Origin: Streptomyces hawaiiensis
Lineage (GTDB): Bacteria; Actinomycetota; Actinomycetes; Streptomycetales; Streptomycetaceae
DNA: 64,000 nucleotides
Direction of reading: 5' to 3'
Assembly: GCF_004803895.1 (NCBI RefSeq)
Contig: NZ_CP021978.1
Location: 3,720,001-3,784,000, forward strand
Below, piece after piece: positions 33,874 to 42,212 of this stretch. A program made the position numbers and the translations under genes. Numbering within the stretch: position 1 is the stretch's first letter; each line of letters begins with the position of its first letter. The notes beneath the pieces are model-generated. The model made no database searches. It was given only the letters and a program-made list of their open reading frames with translations, and was not told where the DNA came from.

Positions 33874-34773
33874 CTACATCTCCTCGGCTACGTAACTGCG
33901 AAGCCAGGTCCGGAAGTCCGGGCCCAGGTCTTCACGTTCGCATGCGAGTCGGACAATGGCACGCAGGTAGTCACCGCGGTCGCCGGTGTCATAGCGGCGG
34001 CCCTTGAAGACGACGCCGTGCACGGGGCCGCCGATCTTCTCGTCCTCGGCGAGCTGCTGGAGGGCGTCGGTGAGCTGGATCTCGCCGCCGCGGCCCGGCT
34101 CGGTCCGGCGCAGTATGCCGAAGATGTGCGGGTCGAGGACGTAGCGGCCGATGACCGCGTAGTTGGACGGGGCGTCGGCCGGGTCGGGCTTCTCGACGAG
34201 GCCGCTGACCTGGACGACGTCGCTGTCCTCGGTGGTCTCCACGGCGGCGCAGCCGTAGAGGTGGATCTGCTCCGGGGCGACCTCCATGAGCGCGATGACG
34301 CTGCCGCCGCGCTGCTCCTGGACCTCGACCATGCGCTGCAGCAGCGGGTCGCGGGGGTCGATCAGGTCGTCGCCGAGGAGGACGGCGAAGGGCTCGTCGC
34401 CCACGTGCGGGGCGGCACACAGGACGGCGTGGCCGAGGCCCTTGGGGTCGCCCTGGCGGACGTAGTGCATGGTCGCGAGGTCGCTGGACTCCTGCACCTT
34501 GGCGAGACGGCCGGCGTCGCCCTTCTTCTGAAGTGCCGATTCGAGCTCGTAGTTACGGTCGAAGTGGTCCTCGAGGGGGCGCTTGTTGCGGCCCGTCACC
34601 ATGAGGACGTCGTCGAGACCCGCGGCGACCGCCTCCTCGACCACGTACTGGATCGCGGGCTTGTCCACAACCGGCAGCATCTCCTTGGGAGTGGCTTTGG
34701 TGGCCGGCAGGAACCGGGTGCCGAGGCCTGCTGCGGGAATGACAGCCTTGCTGATCCGAGGGTGCTGAGTCAT
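33874..34773 (-). CDS. galU: UTP-glucose-1-phosphate uridylyltransferase
   Basis: 299-residue enzyme making UDP-glucose for cell-wall glycans and trehalose. The nucleotide-binding motif is AAGLGTRFLPATKATPKEMLP, the glucose-1-P site includes VLLGDDLIDP, and GLVEKP and GRRYDTGDRGDYL follow, as in bacterial GalU. I start at ATG 34773, not at the longer upstream reading. It is the first gene of the operon reaching sepX and is divergent from the formyl-THF cyclo-ligase, with a perfect 14-bp palindrome between. Confidence 0.94.
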   Translation of the reverse strand: MTQHPRISKAVIPAAGLGTRFLPATKATPKEMLPVVDKPAIQYVVEEAVAAGLDDVLMVTGRNKRPLEDHFDRNYELESALQKKGDAGRLAKVQESSDLATMHYVRQGDPKGLGHAVLCAAPHVGDEPFAVLLGDDLIDPRDPLLQRMVEVQEQRGGSVIALMEVAPEQIHLYGCAAVETTEDSDVVQVSGLVEKPDPADAPSNYAVIGRYVLDPHIFGILRRTEPGRGGEIQLTDALQQLAEDEKIGGPVHGVVFKGRRYDTGDRGDYLRAIVRLACEREDLGPDFRTWLRSYVAEEM

Positions 34774-34827
34774 GTCCGCCACCCTATCCGGTGCCTTTGC
34801 ATGGAATCTGCGGCTCCGGTTCATAGG

Positions 34828-34841
34828 CGCTCATATGAGCG
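34828..34841. promoter_or_regulatory. 14-bp palindrome between galU and cyclo-ligase
   Basis: CGCTCATATGAGCG is a perfect palindrome in the 93-bp divergent promoter region, unusually AT-rich in its core. It could be a shared operator for both directions. Regulator unknown. Confidence 0.5.
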
Positions 34842-34866
34842 TATTGCGACGGTACGGGAGCAACCA

Positions 34867-35490
34867 TTGAGGCCTATCGCACGTCCGGGCGAGCCTGACA
34901 AGCGGAGTTTGCGGCGCGAGATCCTCGCGGTGAGGAACAGGTTGACGGCGGATGACCTGCGGGAAACGTCGGCCGCGCTGGCCGGGCGGGCGCTGGAGCT
35001 GCCCGAGTTGGCGAGGGCCGGGACGGTCGCGGCGTATGTCTCCGTGGGGAGCGAACCCGGGACGCTCGCGCTCCTGGACGCGCTGCGCGCCCAGGGCGTG
35101 CGCGTGCTGCTGCCGGTCCTGCTGCCCGACAACGACCTGGACTGGGGCGCGTACGCGGGCGAGGGCTCCCTGGCGCGTGTGCAACACGGAGGCAGGATGG
35201 CCCTCTTCGAACCCGCGGGCGAGCGCCTCGGGCCGGACGCCGTGACCACCGCCGACGCCGTGCTGCTGCCCGGGCTCGCGGTCGACGCGCGCGGGATGCG
35301 GCTCGGGCGCGGCGGCGGCTCGTACGACCGGGTCCTGGCACGGCTGGACCGGGCCGGGGCCCATCCCGCCCTGGTGGTGCTGCTGTACGACTCCGAGGTC
35401 GTCGAACGCGTCCCCGAGGAGCCGCACGACCGGCCGGTACACGCGGTGGTGACACCGTCGGGCGTACGGCGGTTCCGCCAGGAGCCCTGA
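34867..35490 (+). CDS. 5-formyltetrahydrofolate cyclo-ligase
   Basis: 207-residue ATP-dependent enzyme converting 5-formyl-THF to 5,10-methenyl-THF. Recognised by SLRREILAVRNRL, VAAYVSVGSEPGT, LLPVLLPDNDLDW and the ATP-binding LPGLAVDARGMRLGRGGGSYDR. The start is TTG 34867 behind GGGAG. Ends at a strong terminator before the convergent acylase gene. Confident family call. Confidence 0.93.
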   Translation: MRPIARPGEPDKRSLRREILAVRNRLTADDLRETSAALAGRALELPELARAGTVAAYVSVGSEPGTLALLDALRAQGVRVLLPVLLPDNDLDWGAYAGEGSLARVQHGGRMALFEPAGERLGPDAVTTADAVLLPGLAVDARGMRLGRGGGSYDRVLARLDRAGAHPALVVLLYDSEVVERVPEEPHDRPVHAVVTPSGVRRFRQEP

Positions 35491-35494
35491 CGCG

Positions 35495-35528
35495 AAGCGG
35501 CCCTCCACGCACGCGTGGAGGGCCGCTT
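35495..35528. terminator. Strong intrinsic terminator
   Basis: AAGCGGCCCTCCACGC and GCGTGGAGGGCCGCTT form a 16-bp perfect stem followed by TTTT on the plus strand. It lies between convergent genes and works as the cyclo-ligase terminator. Confidence 0.9.
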
Positions 35529-35530
35529 TT

Positions 35531-35548
35531 GCCACTGACGTCAGTGGC
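35531..35548. terminator. Second palindrome next to acylase stop
   Basis: GCCACTGACGTCAGTGGC is an uninterrupted 18-bp palindrome abutting the acylase stop codon and three bases from the preceding terminator. It is likely the terminator for the minus-strand gene. Confidence 0.6.
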
Positions 35549-38419
35549 TCACGGTTTGAGCACCAGCTTGTCGGCCGTGCTCTTCTCGACCGCCTGGTCC
35601 GAGAAGGACCACGGCAGCAGTTCGCCGTCGGCCCACTTGTCGGTCTGGTCGACGTAGTGGGCGCTGTAGGCGTGCCCGGAGGCGCCGGTGAGGTTGATCC
35701 ACTTCGACTTGTCGAGGTCGCCGAGGTTCACCACCATCCGCATGGACGGCACCCACACCACCCCGTAGCCGCCGGCGGCGTTCCAGCCGGTCGCGTTGAC
35801 CGTGGCCTCGCCGCCGCCGAGCTTCCAGGGGCCGCGGTTGAGGGCGTACTGGATGAAACCGGGGCCCGATGTGCCGAGGGTCTGGTTCTTCAGGAACAGG
35901 CGGTGCAGCCGGCCCCAGCTCCAGGAGTCGATGTCCTTGCCGAGCTTGGCGGTCAGCTCCCAGCGGGCGTCGATCATGGCCCGCTTGAACAGCTGGTCGC
36001 GATTGACGGCGCCCGGGCGGATGTTGCCCACCTTGGGCGTCTTCCACCAGTCGCTGTCCGGCTGGTTCATGAGCTTGCGGACCACCTCGAACCACCGGTC
36101 GCCGCCGTCCGGCTGCGCCTGGTCGGGGTCGCGCTGGCCGCACTCGCGGACCTTCTCGGCCTCGTCGGCGGGGCCGGTGGTGTTGACCGGCTCGACCCAC
36201 AGGCACTGGCCCTTGGGGCGCAGCTCCTTGGGCAGCTTGTTGCCGAAGGCGAGCTTGAGGATGTTGCGCCAGACCGCGTTGAAGTAGGCCGCCGCCGCGG
36301 AGTCGGCGTCCTGGGTGTAGTCCCAGCCCTCCAGGAGCTTCTGCGCCTCGCGGACGTCCTTGTTCTCCGGGTCGATCTTCAGCAGCGTGGGCACCAGCAG
36401 CCGGGCGATCTCGCTGCTGTTGTCCAGCTGCATCTGGCGCATGTCGTCCGTGGAGATCTTGCCGCCGTCCTTGATCTTCGACTGGATCAGGTCGGTGATC
36501 CGCTGGCTGCGCGCGCCGTAGCCCCAGTCCGTGGTGAGCGTGTACGGGTACTTGTCCGGGTCGATCACGGCCTGGTTGGCGGTGACGATGTAGCCGCGGT
36601 CCGGGTTGTACTCGTAGGGCAGCGCGTCCTGCGGGATGTAGCCGCTCCAGCGGTACTTCGGGTCCCAGCCGGGCGCCGGGATGGAGCCGTCGTCGCTCTC
36701 CTCGCGCAGGGGGATCCTCCCCGGCAGCGTGTAGCCGATGTTGTTCTCGGTGTCGGCGTAGATCAGGTTCTGCGAGGGCACCTCGAACTGCGCGGCGGCC
36801 TTGCGGAAGTCGGTCCAGTTCTTCGCCTTGTCCATGGCGAAGACGGCGTCCATGGTGGTGCCGGGCTGCAGGGCGGTCCAGCGCAGCGCGACGCCGTAGC
36901 CGTCGCCTCTGTCGGGTGCGGCGGTGTCGACGGTGGCCTTCTTGCCGACCTTCACGAGCTCCTCGTCGCGGTCGGACAGCAGGGGCATCCCGTCCTCGGT
37001 CTGCCGTACGACGATCTTCTTGGGCTCGCCCCCGGCGACCTTGATGGTCTCCTCGCGGGTCTTGAAGGGCTTGATCTTGCCGTCGTACAGGTAGCCGTCG
37101 CCGGTGATCTTCTCCAGGTAGAGGTCCGTGACGTCGGCGCCGGAGTTGGTCATGCCCCAGGCGATGTTCTGGTTGTGACCGATTATCACGCCCGGCATGC
37201 CGGCGAAGGTGTAGCCGCTGACGTCGTACTGGCAGGTGCTGGAGACGCTGCGGCAGTGCAGGCCCATCTGGTACCAGACGGACGGCAGGGAGGGCGACAG
37301 GTGCGGGTCGTTGGCCAGCAGCGGCTTGCCGCTGATGGTGTGCTTCCCGCCGACGACCCAGGAGTTGGAGCCGATGCCGTCGCCGTTGACGCCGACGGCC
37401 GGCGGGAGGTCGTCCAGGACCTGGGTCAGGCCGCCGAGCTGGCTGTCCAGGCCCGCTGTGCCCGAGGCGGTGCCGCTCGTGCCGGACGAGCCGGAGGCGG
37501 TGCCGCTCGTGCCGGAGGCGGTGCCCGAGGTGCCGGAGCCGCCGGACGCCGTGCCCGCGGTGCCGGTGGAGGTACCGCCGGTTCCATTCGTCCCGGATGT
37601 ACCGTTCGCACCCGACGTGCCGTTCGTGCCGCCCTGCTCGAACGCCCCCGTCAATTCGCTGTACTGGCCCTCCTGGACGATCGCCTTGTTCCGGCTGTAC
37701 GGGTACTCCGGGTACAGGTCGGCGATCTGCTTCGGGCCGAGGCGGCTGGTGAGCAGGGCGCGGTCGATCTCGTCCTGTATGTTGCCGCGCAGGTCCCAGG
37801 CCATCGCCTTCAGCCAGGAGACCGAGTCGACGGGGGTCCACTGCTGCGGCTTGTAGTCGTTGGTGAAGCCCAGCGCCGCGTACTCCAGGGAGATGTCCTT
37901 GCCGTCCTTGCCCTGGAGGTAGGAGTTGACTCCCTTGGCGTAGGCCTGGAGGTACTTCTTCGTGGTGGCCGACAGCTTGGTGTCGTACTCCTGTTTGGCG
38001 ACCCGGTCCCAGCCGAGGGTGCGCAGGAATTCGTCGTTGTCGACCTGGCTCTTGCCGAACATCTCCGACAGCCGGCCGGAGGCCATGTGGCGGCGGACGT
38101 CCATCTCGTAGAACCGGTCCTGCGCCTGGACGTAGCCCTGCGCCATGAACAGGTCCGCGTCGGAGGAGGCGTAGATCTGAGGGATGCCGTAATTGTCGCG
38201 TTTGACCTCGACGGGGCCCGAGAGGCCCTTCAGGGTGAGGGAGCCCTTGGTCTGCGGGAACGAGGCCCGGACGGTACTGACGGACCAGTACGACCCGTAG
38301 GCCACGCCCCCGATGAGGGCCAGCACCAGGACGAGCACGAAAAGGCGGGCTTTGCGCCCCTTTCTCCTGCCGGACTTGCCGGGCTGCTGACCCGTGGAGG
38401 CGGTGGTGTTGGGGGGCAT
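35549..38419 (-). CDS. Penicillin acylase family Ntn hydrolase (membrane-anchored)
   Basis: 956-residue precursor of an autoprocessing N-terminal-nucleophile amidase (penicillin G acylase/acyl-homoserine-lactone acylase/quorum-quenching group). A membrane anchor (LFVLVLVLALIGGVAYGSYWSV) precedes the alpha chain (VKRDNYGIPQIYASSDADLFMAQGYVQAQDRFYEMD). A Gly/Ser/Thr/Asn-rich spacer (~residues 260-325) follows. The beta chain begins at Ser351 in GIG-SNSWVV; NDPHLS and the Asn-containing C-terminal region complete it. The spacer is normally excised. ATG 38419 follows AAGGA. Substrate unknown; acylated peptides or lactones are possible. Confidence 0.92.
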   Translation of the reverse strand: MPPNTTASTGQQPGKSGRRKGRKARLFVLVLVLALIGGVAYGSYWSVSTVRASFPQTKGSLTLKGLSGPVEVKRDNYGIPQIYASSDADLFMAQGYVQAQDRFYEMDVRRHMASGRLSEMFGKSQVDNDEFLRTLGWDRVAKQEYDTKLSATTKKYLQAYAKGVNSYLQGKDGKDISLEYAALGFTNDYKPQQWTPVDSVSWLKAMAWDLRGNIQDEIDRALLTSRLGPKQIADLYPEYPYSRNKAIVQEGQYSELTGAFEQGGTNGTSGANGTSGTNGTGGTSTGTAGTASGGSGTSGTASGTSGTASGSSGTSGTASGTAGLDSQLGGLTQVLDDLPPAVGVNGDGIGSNSWVVGGKHTISGKPLLANDPHLSPSLPSVWYQMGLHCRSVSSTCQYDVSGYTFAGMPGVIIGHNQNIAWGMTNSGADVTDLYLEKITGDGYLYDGKIKPFKTREETIKVAGGEPKKIVVRQTEDGMPLLSDRDEELVKVGKKATVDTAAPDRGDGYGVALRWTALQPGTTMDAVFAMDKAKNWTDFRKAAAQFEVPSQNLIYADTENNIGYTLPGRIPLREESDDGSIPAPGWDPKYRWSGYIPQDALPYEYNPDRGYIVTANQAVIDPDKYPYTLTTDWGYGARSQRITDLIQSKIKDGGKISTDDMRQMQLDNSSEIARLLVPTLLKIDPENKDVREAQKLLEGWDYTQDADSAAAAYFNAVWRNILKLAFGNKLPKELRPKGQCLWVEPVNTTGPADEAEKVRECGQRDPDQAQPDGGDRWFEVVRKLMNQPDSDWWKTPKVGNIRPGAVNRDQLFKRAMIDARWELTAKLGKDIDSWSWGRLHRLFLKNQTLGTSGPGFIQYALNRGPWKLGGGEATVNATGWNAAGGYGVVWVPSMRMVVNLGDLDKSKWINLTGASGHAYSAHYVDQTDKWADGELLPWSFSDQAVEKSTADKLVLKP

Positions 38420-38687
38420 CGCTGTCCTTGCTGTCCTAACGCGAGCGGCAGGTTCGGCTGTGCTTTTAACTGAGCGCTGGAGCAACGATAGGCGCAGGGT
38501 CTTGCGCCCCTTGACGCGGAGTCGGGAACCGGCACGGACTGACGTTCGATCCTGCCCCTGGAAGCGTCAAGAAATCGTCAAGAGTTAGGTAAGGTAACGA
38601 AGTAGTTGGCGCGGTGCGCCACAGCTTCATGTGCGATGTACGTGAGCCCACGCGCGCGTGCGTGCGGGCCAGGGAAGGACTCGGCCG

Positions 38688-40187
38688 CTGACTGTTCACC
38701 ACCTCAACCAGCTCCTGCTCGTCTGCTCGCTCGTCCTGCTCGTCGCCGTCGCAGCGGTACGGATCTCCTCGCGCAGCGGGCTCCCCAGCCTGCTCGTGTA
38801 CCTGGGGATCGGCGTCGCCATGGGCCAGGACGGCGTGGGCGACATCCACTTCGACAACGCCGAACTGACCCAGGTCATCGGGTACGCGGCCCTGGTCGTG
38901 ATCCTGGCCGAGGGCGGTCTGGGCACGAAGTGGAAGGAGATCAAGCCGGTCCTGCCGGCCGCCACGGCGCTGTCGCTGGCCGGTGTCGCGGTGAGCGTCG
39001 GGGTGACGGCGTCGGCCGCGCACTACCTGATCGGCCTCGAATGGCGGCAGGCGCTCATCATCGGGGCGGTCGTCTCCTCGACCGACGCGGCGGCCGTGTT
39101 CTCCGTGCTGCGCAAGATCCCCCTCCCCGCGCGCGTGACGGGCACGCTGGAGGCGGAGTCCGGCTTCAACGACGCCCCGGTGGTCATCCTCGTGGTGTCC
39201 CTGTCCACGGCCGGGCCGGTCGAGCACTGGTACGTGCTGCTGGGCGTGATCGTGCTGGAGCTGGCCATCGGCGCGGCCATCGGGCTCGCGGTGGGCTGGC
39301 TGGGCTCCCTGGGTCTCAGGCACGTGGCACTGCCCGCGTCCGGCCTCTACCCGATCGCGGTCATGGCGATCGCGGTGGTGGCGTACGCCGGCGGCGCGCT
39401 GGCCCACGGGAGCGGCTTCCTCGCGGTGTACCTCGCCGCGATGGTGATGGGCAACGCGCGGCTGCCGCACTGGCCGGCCACGCGCGGCTTCGCCGACGGG
39501 CTCGGCTGGATGGCCCAGATCGGCATGTTCGTCCTGCTCGGCCTGCTGGTCACCCCGCACGAGCTGGGTGACGACATCGTGCCCGCGCTGGTCATCGGGC
39601 TGGTGCTGACCATGGTGGCGCGACCGCTGAGCGTGGTGCTCTGCCTGTCGCCGTTCCGGGTGCCGTGGCAGGAACAGACACTGATGTCCTGGGCGGGGCT
39701 GCGCGGGGCCGTGCCCATCATCCTGGCCACCATCCCCATGGTGGAGGGCGTCGACGCCAGCCGCCGGATCTTCAACATCGTCTTCGTGCTGGTCGTCGTC
39801 TACACCCTGGTCCAGGGCCCGACGCTGCCCTGGCTCGGCCGCAAGCTGCGCCTCGGCGACGGTTCGGAGGCCGCCGACCTCGGCATCGAGTCGGCACCGC
39901 TGGAGCGGCTGCGCGGGCATCTGCTGTCCGTGGCGATCCCCGACGGATCGAAGATGCACGGCGTGGAGGTGGCCGAACTGCGGCTGCCGCACGGCGCGGC
40001 CGTGACGCTCATCGTGCGCGGAGGCGAATCCTTCGTTCCGCTGCCGACGACGATATTGCAGCGGGGAGACGAGCTCCTCGTGGTCGCCACGGACCCCGTC
40101 CGGGACGCGACCGAGCGCCGGCTGCGGGCCGTGGGGCACGGCGGCAAGCTGGCCGGCTGGCTGGGGACGGACGGGGCAAGCCGTTGA
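38688..40187 (+). CDS. CPA1-type potassium/proton antiporter (NhaP2-like) with TrkA-C domain
   Basis: 499-residue cation/proton exchanger. Twelve to thirteen helices with the antiporter core ESGFNDAPVVIL preceded by VVSSTDAAAVFSVLR (unwound helix region), AGLRGAVPI, then a cytoplasmic TrkA-C regulatory domain (~residues 410-490: LLSVAIPDGSKMHGVEVAELRLP...TILQRGDELLVVAT). The best start is CTG 38688, eight bases after AAGGA, giving LTVHHLNQLLLV. GTG 38658 is in frame without a good ribosome-binding site. Related to KhaP2/CvrA antiporters. It is the only gene between acylase and MFS genes. Confidence 0.92.
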   Translation: MTVHHLNQLLLVCSLVLLVAVAAVRISSRSGLPSLLVYLGIGVAMGQDGVGDIHFDNAELTQVIGYAALVVILAEGGLGTKWKEIKPVLPAATALSLAGVAVSVGVTASAAHYLIGLEWRQALIIGAVVSSTDAAAVFSVLRKIPLPARVTGTLEAESGFNDAPVVILVVSLSTAGPVEHWYVLLGVIVLELAIGAAIGLAVGWLGSLGLRHVALPASGLYPIAVMAIAVVAYAGGALAHGSGFLAVYLAAMVMGNARLPHWPATRGFADGLGWMAQIGMFVLLGLLVTPHELGDDIVPALVIGLVLTMVARPLSVVLCLSPFRVPWQEQTLMSWAGLRGAVPIILATIPMVEGVDASRRIFNIVFVLVVVYTLVQGPTLPWLGRKLRLGDGSEAADLGIESAPLERLRGHLLSVAIPDGSKMHGVEVAELRLPHGAAVTLIVRGGESFVPLPTTILQRGDELLVVATDPVRDATERRLRAVGHGGKLAGWLGTDGASR

Positions 40188-40451
40188 GGGCGTTTTGCGC
40201 CGTTTCTGATTTGTAGGGCGGGCAGGCCCATGGTGCTCACTTTCACAGGCACGCACCCCTTGATCCCTGTACGATGAAGGCGTTACCCAGATCGAACCAA
40301 CTCTGCCTGACGCAGAGCTGGCGCGGCCGTATGGCGGTCGGGACACCCCTCCTCACCGGGCCCCGGCATCTACCGCAGTTCCGCGCAAGAGGACAGCTCT
40401 CGGCGCCGCCCACCACGGGGCGCGCTACCAGGCGGCAGAAAGGCACGGGCC

Positions 40452-41744
40452 GTGGAGTCCACGGTCACCTCGAAGGCGTCGGAGAACCCGACGCCTTCCG
40501 CCCGCCCGGGATACGGCCGGCTGCTGCGCACCCGCGGCGCCTGGACGTTCCTGCTCCCCGGCTTCGCGGCACGCCAGCCGTTCGCGATGCTGACCATCTC
40601 CATCGTGTTGCTGGTGCAGCACACCACCGGCTCGTACGGAGCGGCGGGCGCCGCAGCGGCCGTCACCGGTGTCTCCATGGCCCTGTTCGCGCCCTACAGC
40701 GGCCGCCTCGCCGACCGCTACGGACAGCGGATCGTGCTCATCCCCGGAGTGCTGCTGCACACGCTGTCCGGGCTGACGCTCACAGCGCTCGCGCTGCTGG
40801 ACGCGCCCTTGTGGGCGGTGTTCGTGGCGGCCGTCCCGACCGGTGCCTCGGTGCCGCAGGTCGGCCCGATGGTGCGGGCCCGCTGGGGCGTGAAGCTCAA
40901 GGACTCGCCGCTGATGACCACCGCGGCGGCCTTCGAGTCCGTCACGGACGAACTGACCTTCGTCGTCGGACCGCTGCTGGCCACCGCCCTGTGCACGGCC
41001 GTCGACCCGGCCGCCGGACTCGTCACGGAGGCCTCGCTGACCCTGATCGGCGGTTTGCTGTTCGCCGCGCAGAAGAGCACCCAGCCCACGGTCGCCGGCA
41101 GCGGGCACGCGCGCGTGGAGCACGCCTCGGCGCTGCGCGTCCCCGGGGTGCGCGTGCTGATCGTCATCTTCCTGGGCATCGGCACCGTCTTCGGCGGTAT
41201 GCAGGTCTCGCTGGCCGCGTTCACCGAGTCGATCGGCGAACCCGGCCTGAACGGCGTCCTCTACGGAGTCTTCGCCGCGGGCAACATGCTCTCCGGCGTG
41301 GTCTGCGGCGCGATCGCCTGGAAGGCGGCCCCGCAGCGGCGCCTGGTCATCGGCTACACGGCGCTGGCCCTCACCGCGTCGGGCCTGTGGGCCGCCCACT
41401 CGGTGCTCGTCCTCGCCGGCCTCGGCCTGCTGGTCGGCATGTGCATCGCGCCCGCCCTGATCACCGGCTACACCCTGGTCGACAGCCTGGTCCCGGCCGG
41501 TGCCCGCACCGAGGCCTTCACCTGGCTCACCGGGGCGGTCGCGCTCGGCCAGGCCGCCGCCGTCACGGTCGCCGGACAGCTGGAGGACCGCCTGTGGGGC
41601 GGCGCCGGTTTCCTGGTGCCGATGGGCGGCACGGTGCTGGCCCTGGCGACCCTCCTGGCCCTGCGGTCCCGGCTGGCGGCACGGGCCAACAGCCGGACCG
41701 TCGCACGTGGCGTGGGTCACCGCGTGCCGGTGGCAGTGGACTGA
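40452..41744 (+). CDS. MFS transporter
   Basis: 430-residue permease with twelve helices. The loop 2-3 motif is SGRLADRYGQR (MFS motif A variant). N-terminus is cytosolic and Ser/Thr/Pro-rich. It resembles bacterial MFS proteins of unknown substrate (YfcJ/YhhS-like group). GTG 40452 lies behind AAAGG. The 264-bp upstream gap shows a small hairpin (CTCTGC-N5-GCAGAG near 40310) but no gene. It is followed by the fmdB-like gene 67 bp later, which has its own regulatory element. Confidence 0.88.
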   Translation: MESTVTSKASENPTPSARPGYGRLLRTRGAWTFLLPGFAARQPFAMLTISIVLLVQHTTGSYGAAGAAAAVTGVSMALFAPYSGRLADRYGQRIVLIPGVLLHTLSGLTLTALALLDAPLWAVFVAAVPTGASVPQVGPMVRARWGVKLKDSPLMTTAAAFESVTDELTFVVGPLLATALCTAVDPAAGLVTEASLTLIGGLLFAAQKSTQPTVAGSGHARVEHASALRVPGVRVLIVIFLGIGTVFGGMQVSLAAFTESIGEPGLNGVLYGVFAAGNMLSGVVCGAIAWKAAPQRRLVIGYTALALTASGLWAAHSVLVLAGLGLLVGMCIAPALITGYTLVDSLVPAGARTEAFTWLTGAVALGQAAAVTVAGQLEDRLWGGAGFLVPMGGTVLALATLLALRSRLAARANSRTVARGVGHRVPVAVD

Positions 41745-41774
41745 GCGGCCGGAATACGTCACTATGGATCGTCG

Positions 41775-41801
41775 TTAGCACTCATCGAGTGAGAGTGCCA
41801 G
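41775..41801 (+). promoter_or_regulatory. CIRCE-like operator (HrcA site) before fmdB-like gene
   Basis: TTAGCACTC-N9-GAGTGCCAG. The left arm matches the CIRCE consensus TTAGCACTC fully; the right arm matches seven of nine bases of GAGTGCTAA, with the exact 9-bp spacing. It overlaps the ribosome-binding site region 11 bp upstream of the GTG start. Confidence 0.75.
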
Positions 41802-41811
41802 GAGGAAGACA

Positions 41812-42135
41812 GTGCCGACCTACCAGTACCAGTGCACCGAGTGCGGCGAGGGCCTCGAGGCGGTGCAGAAGTTCACCGACGACGCTCTTACCGAGTGCCC
41901 CAACTGCACGGGCCGCCTGAAGAAGGTGTTCTCGGCGGTCGGCATCGTCTTCAAGGGCTCCGGCTTCTACCGGAACGACAGCCGCGGCTCCTCGTCGAGC
42001 AGCGCCCCGGCGGCGAAGTCGTCGAGCTCCGGGTCTTCGAGCTCGTCGTCCTCCGACTCCGGCTCGTCGAGCTCCGGTTCGAGCTCCTCGTCGAGCTCCG
42101 GCAGCTCCTCCAGCAGCAGCACCACCGCCGCGTAA
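41812..42135 (+). CDS. FmdB family zinc-ribbon protein with serine-rich tail
   Basis: 107-residue protein. The first ~50 residues are an FmdB/CxxC_CxxC regulatory zinc ribbon: YQYQCTECGEGLEAVQ and CPNCTGRLKKVFSAVGIVFKGSGFYRND. The rest (from ~57) is almost only Ser with Gly, Thr and Ala, so disordered. GTG 41812 with AGGAGG. Family members are called regulatory but their function is unclear. A CIRCE-like site upstream suggests heat or protein-folding stress control by HrcA. A strong hairpin follows. Confidence 0.9.
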   Translation: MPTYQYQCTECGEGLEAVQKFTDDALTECPNCTGRLKKVFSAVGIVFKGSGFYRNDSRGSSSSSAPAAKSSSSGSSSSSSSDSGSSSSGSSSSSSSGSSSSSSTTAA

Positions 42136-42150
42136 GGCCCGATTCTTACG

Positions 42151-42180
42151 GGACCCTGTCGCCCTCGGGCGACAGGGTCC
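42151..42180 (+). terminator. Terminator of the fmdB-like gene
   Basis: GGACCCTGTCGCC-CTCG-GGCGACAGGGTCC is a perfect 13-bp stem with a tetraloop, 15 bp after the stop. Confidence 0.8.
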
Positions 42181-42212
42181 TCGGCGTTTCCGCGTGCGGT
42201 TAGGGTGCGGGC

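Noticed and set aside
34661..34669. TTGTCCACA DnaA box in galU
   Set aside because: Lies within coding sequence and alone; a single 9-mer match is expected by chance in GC-rich DNA.
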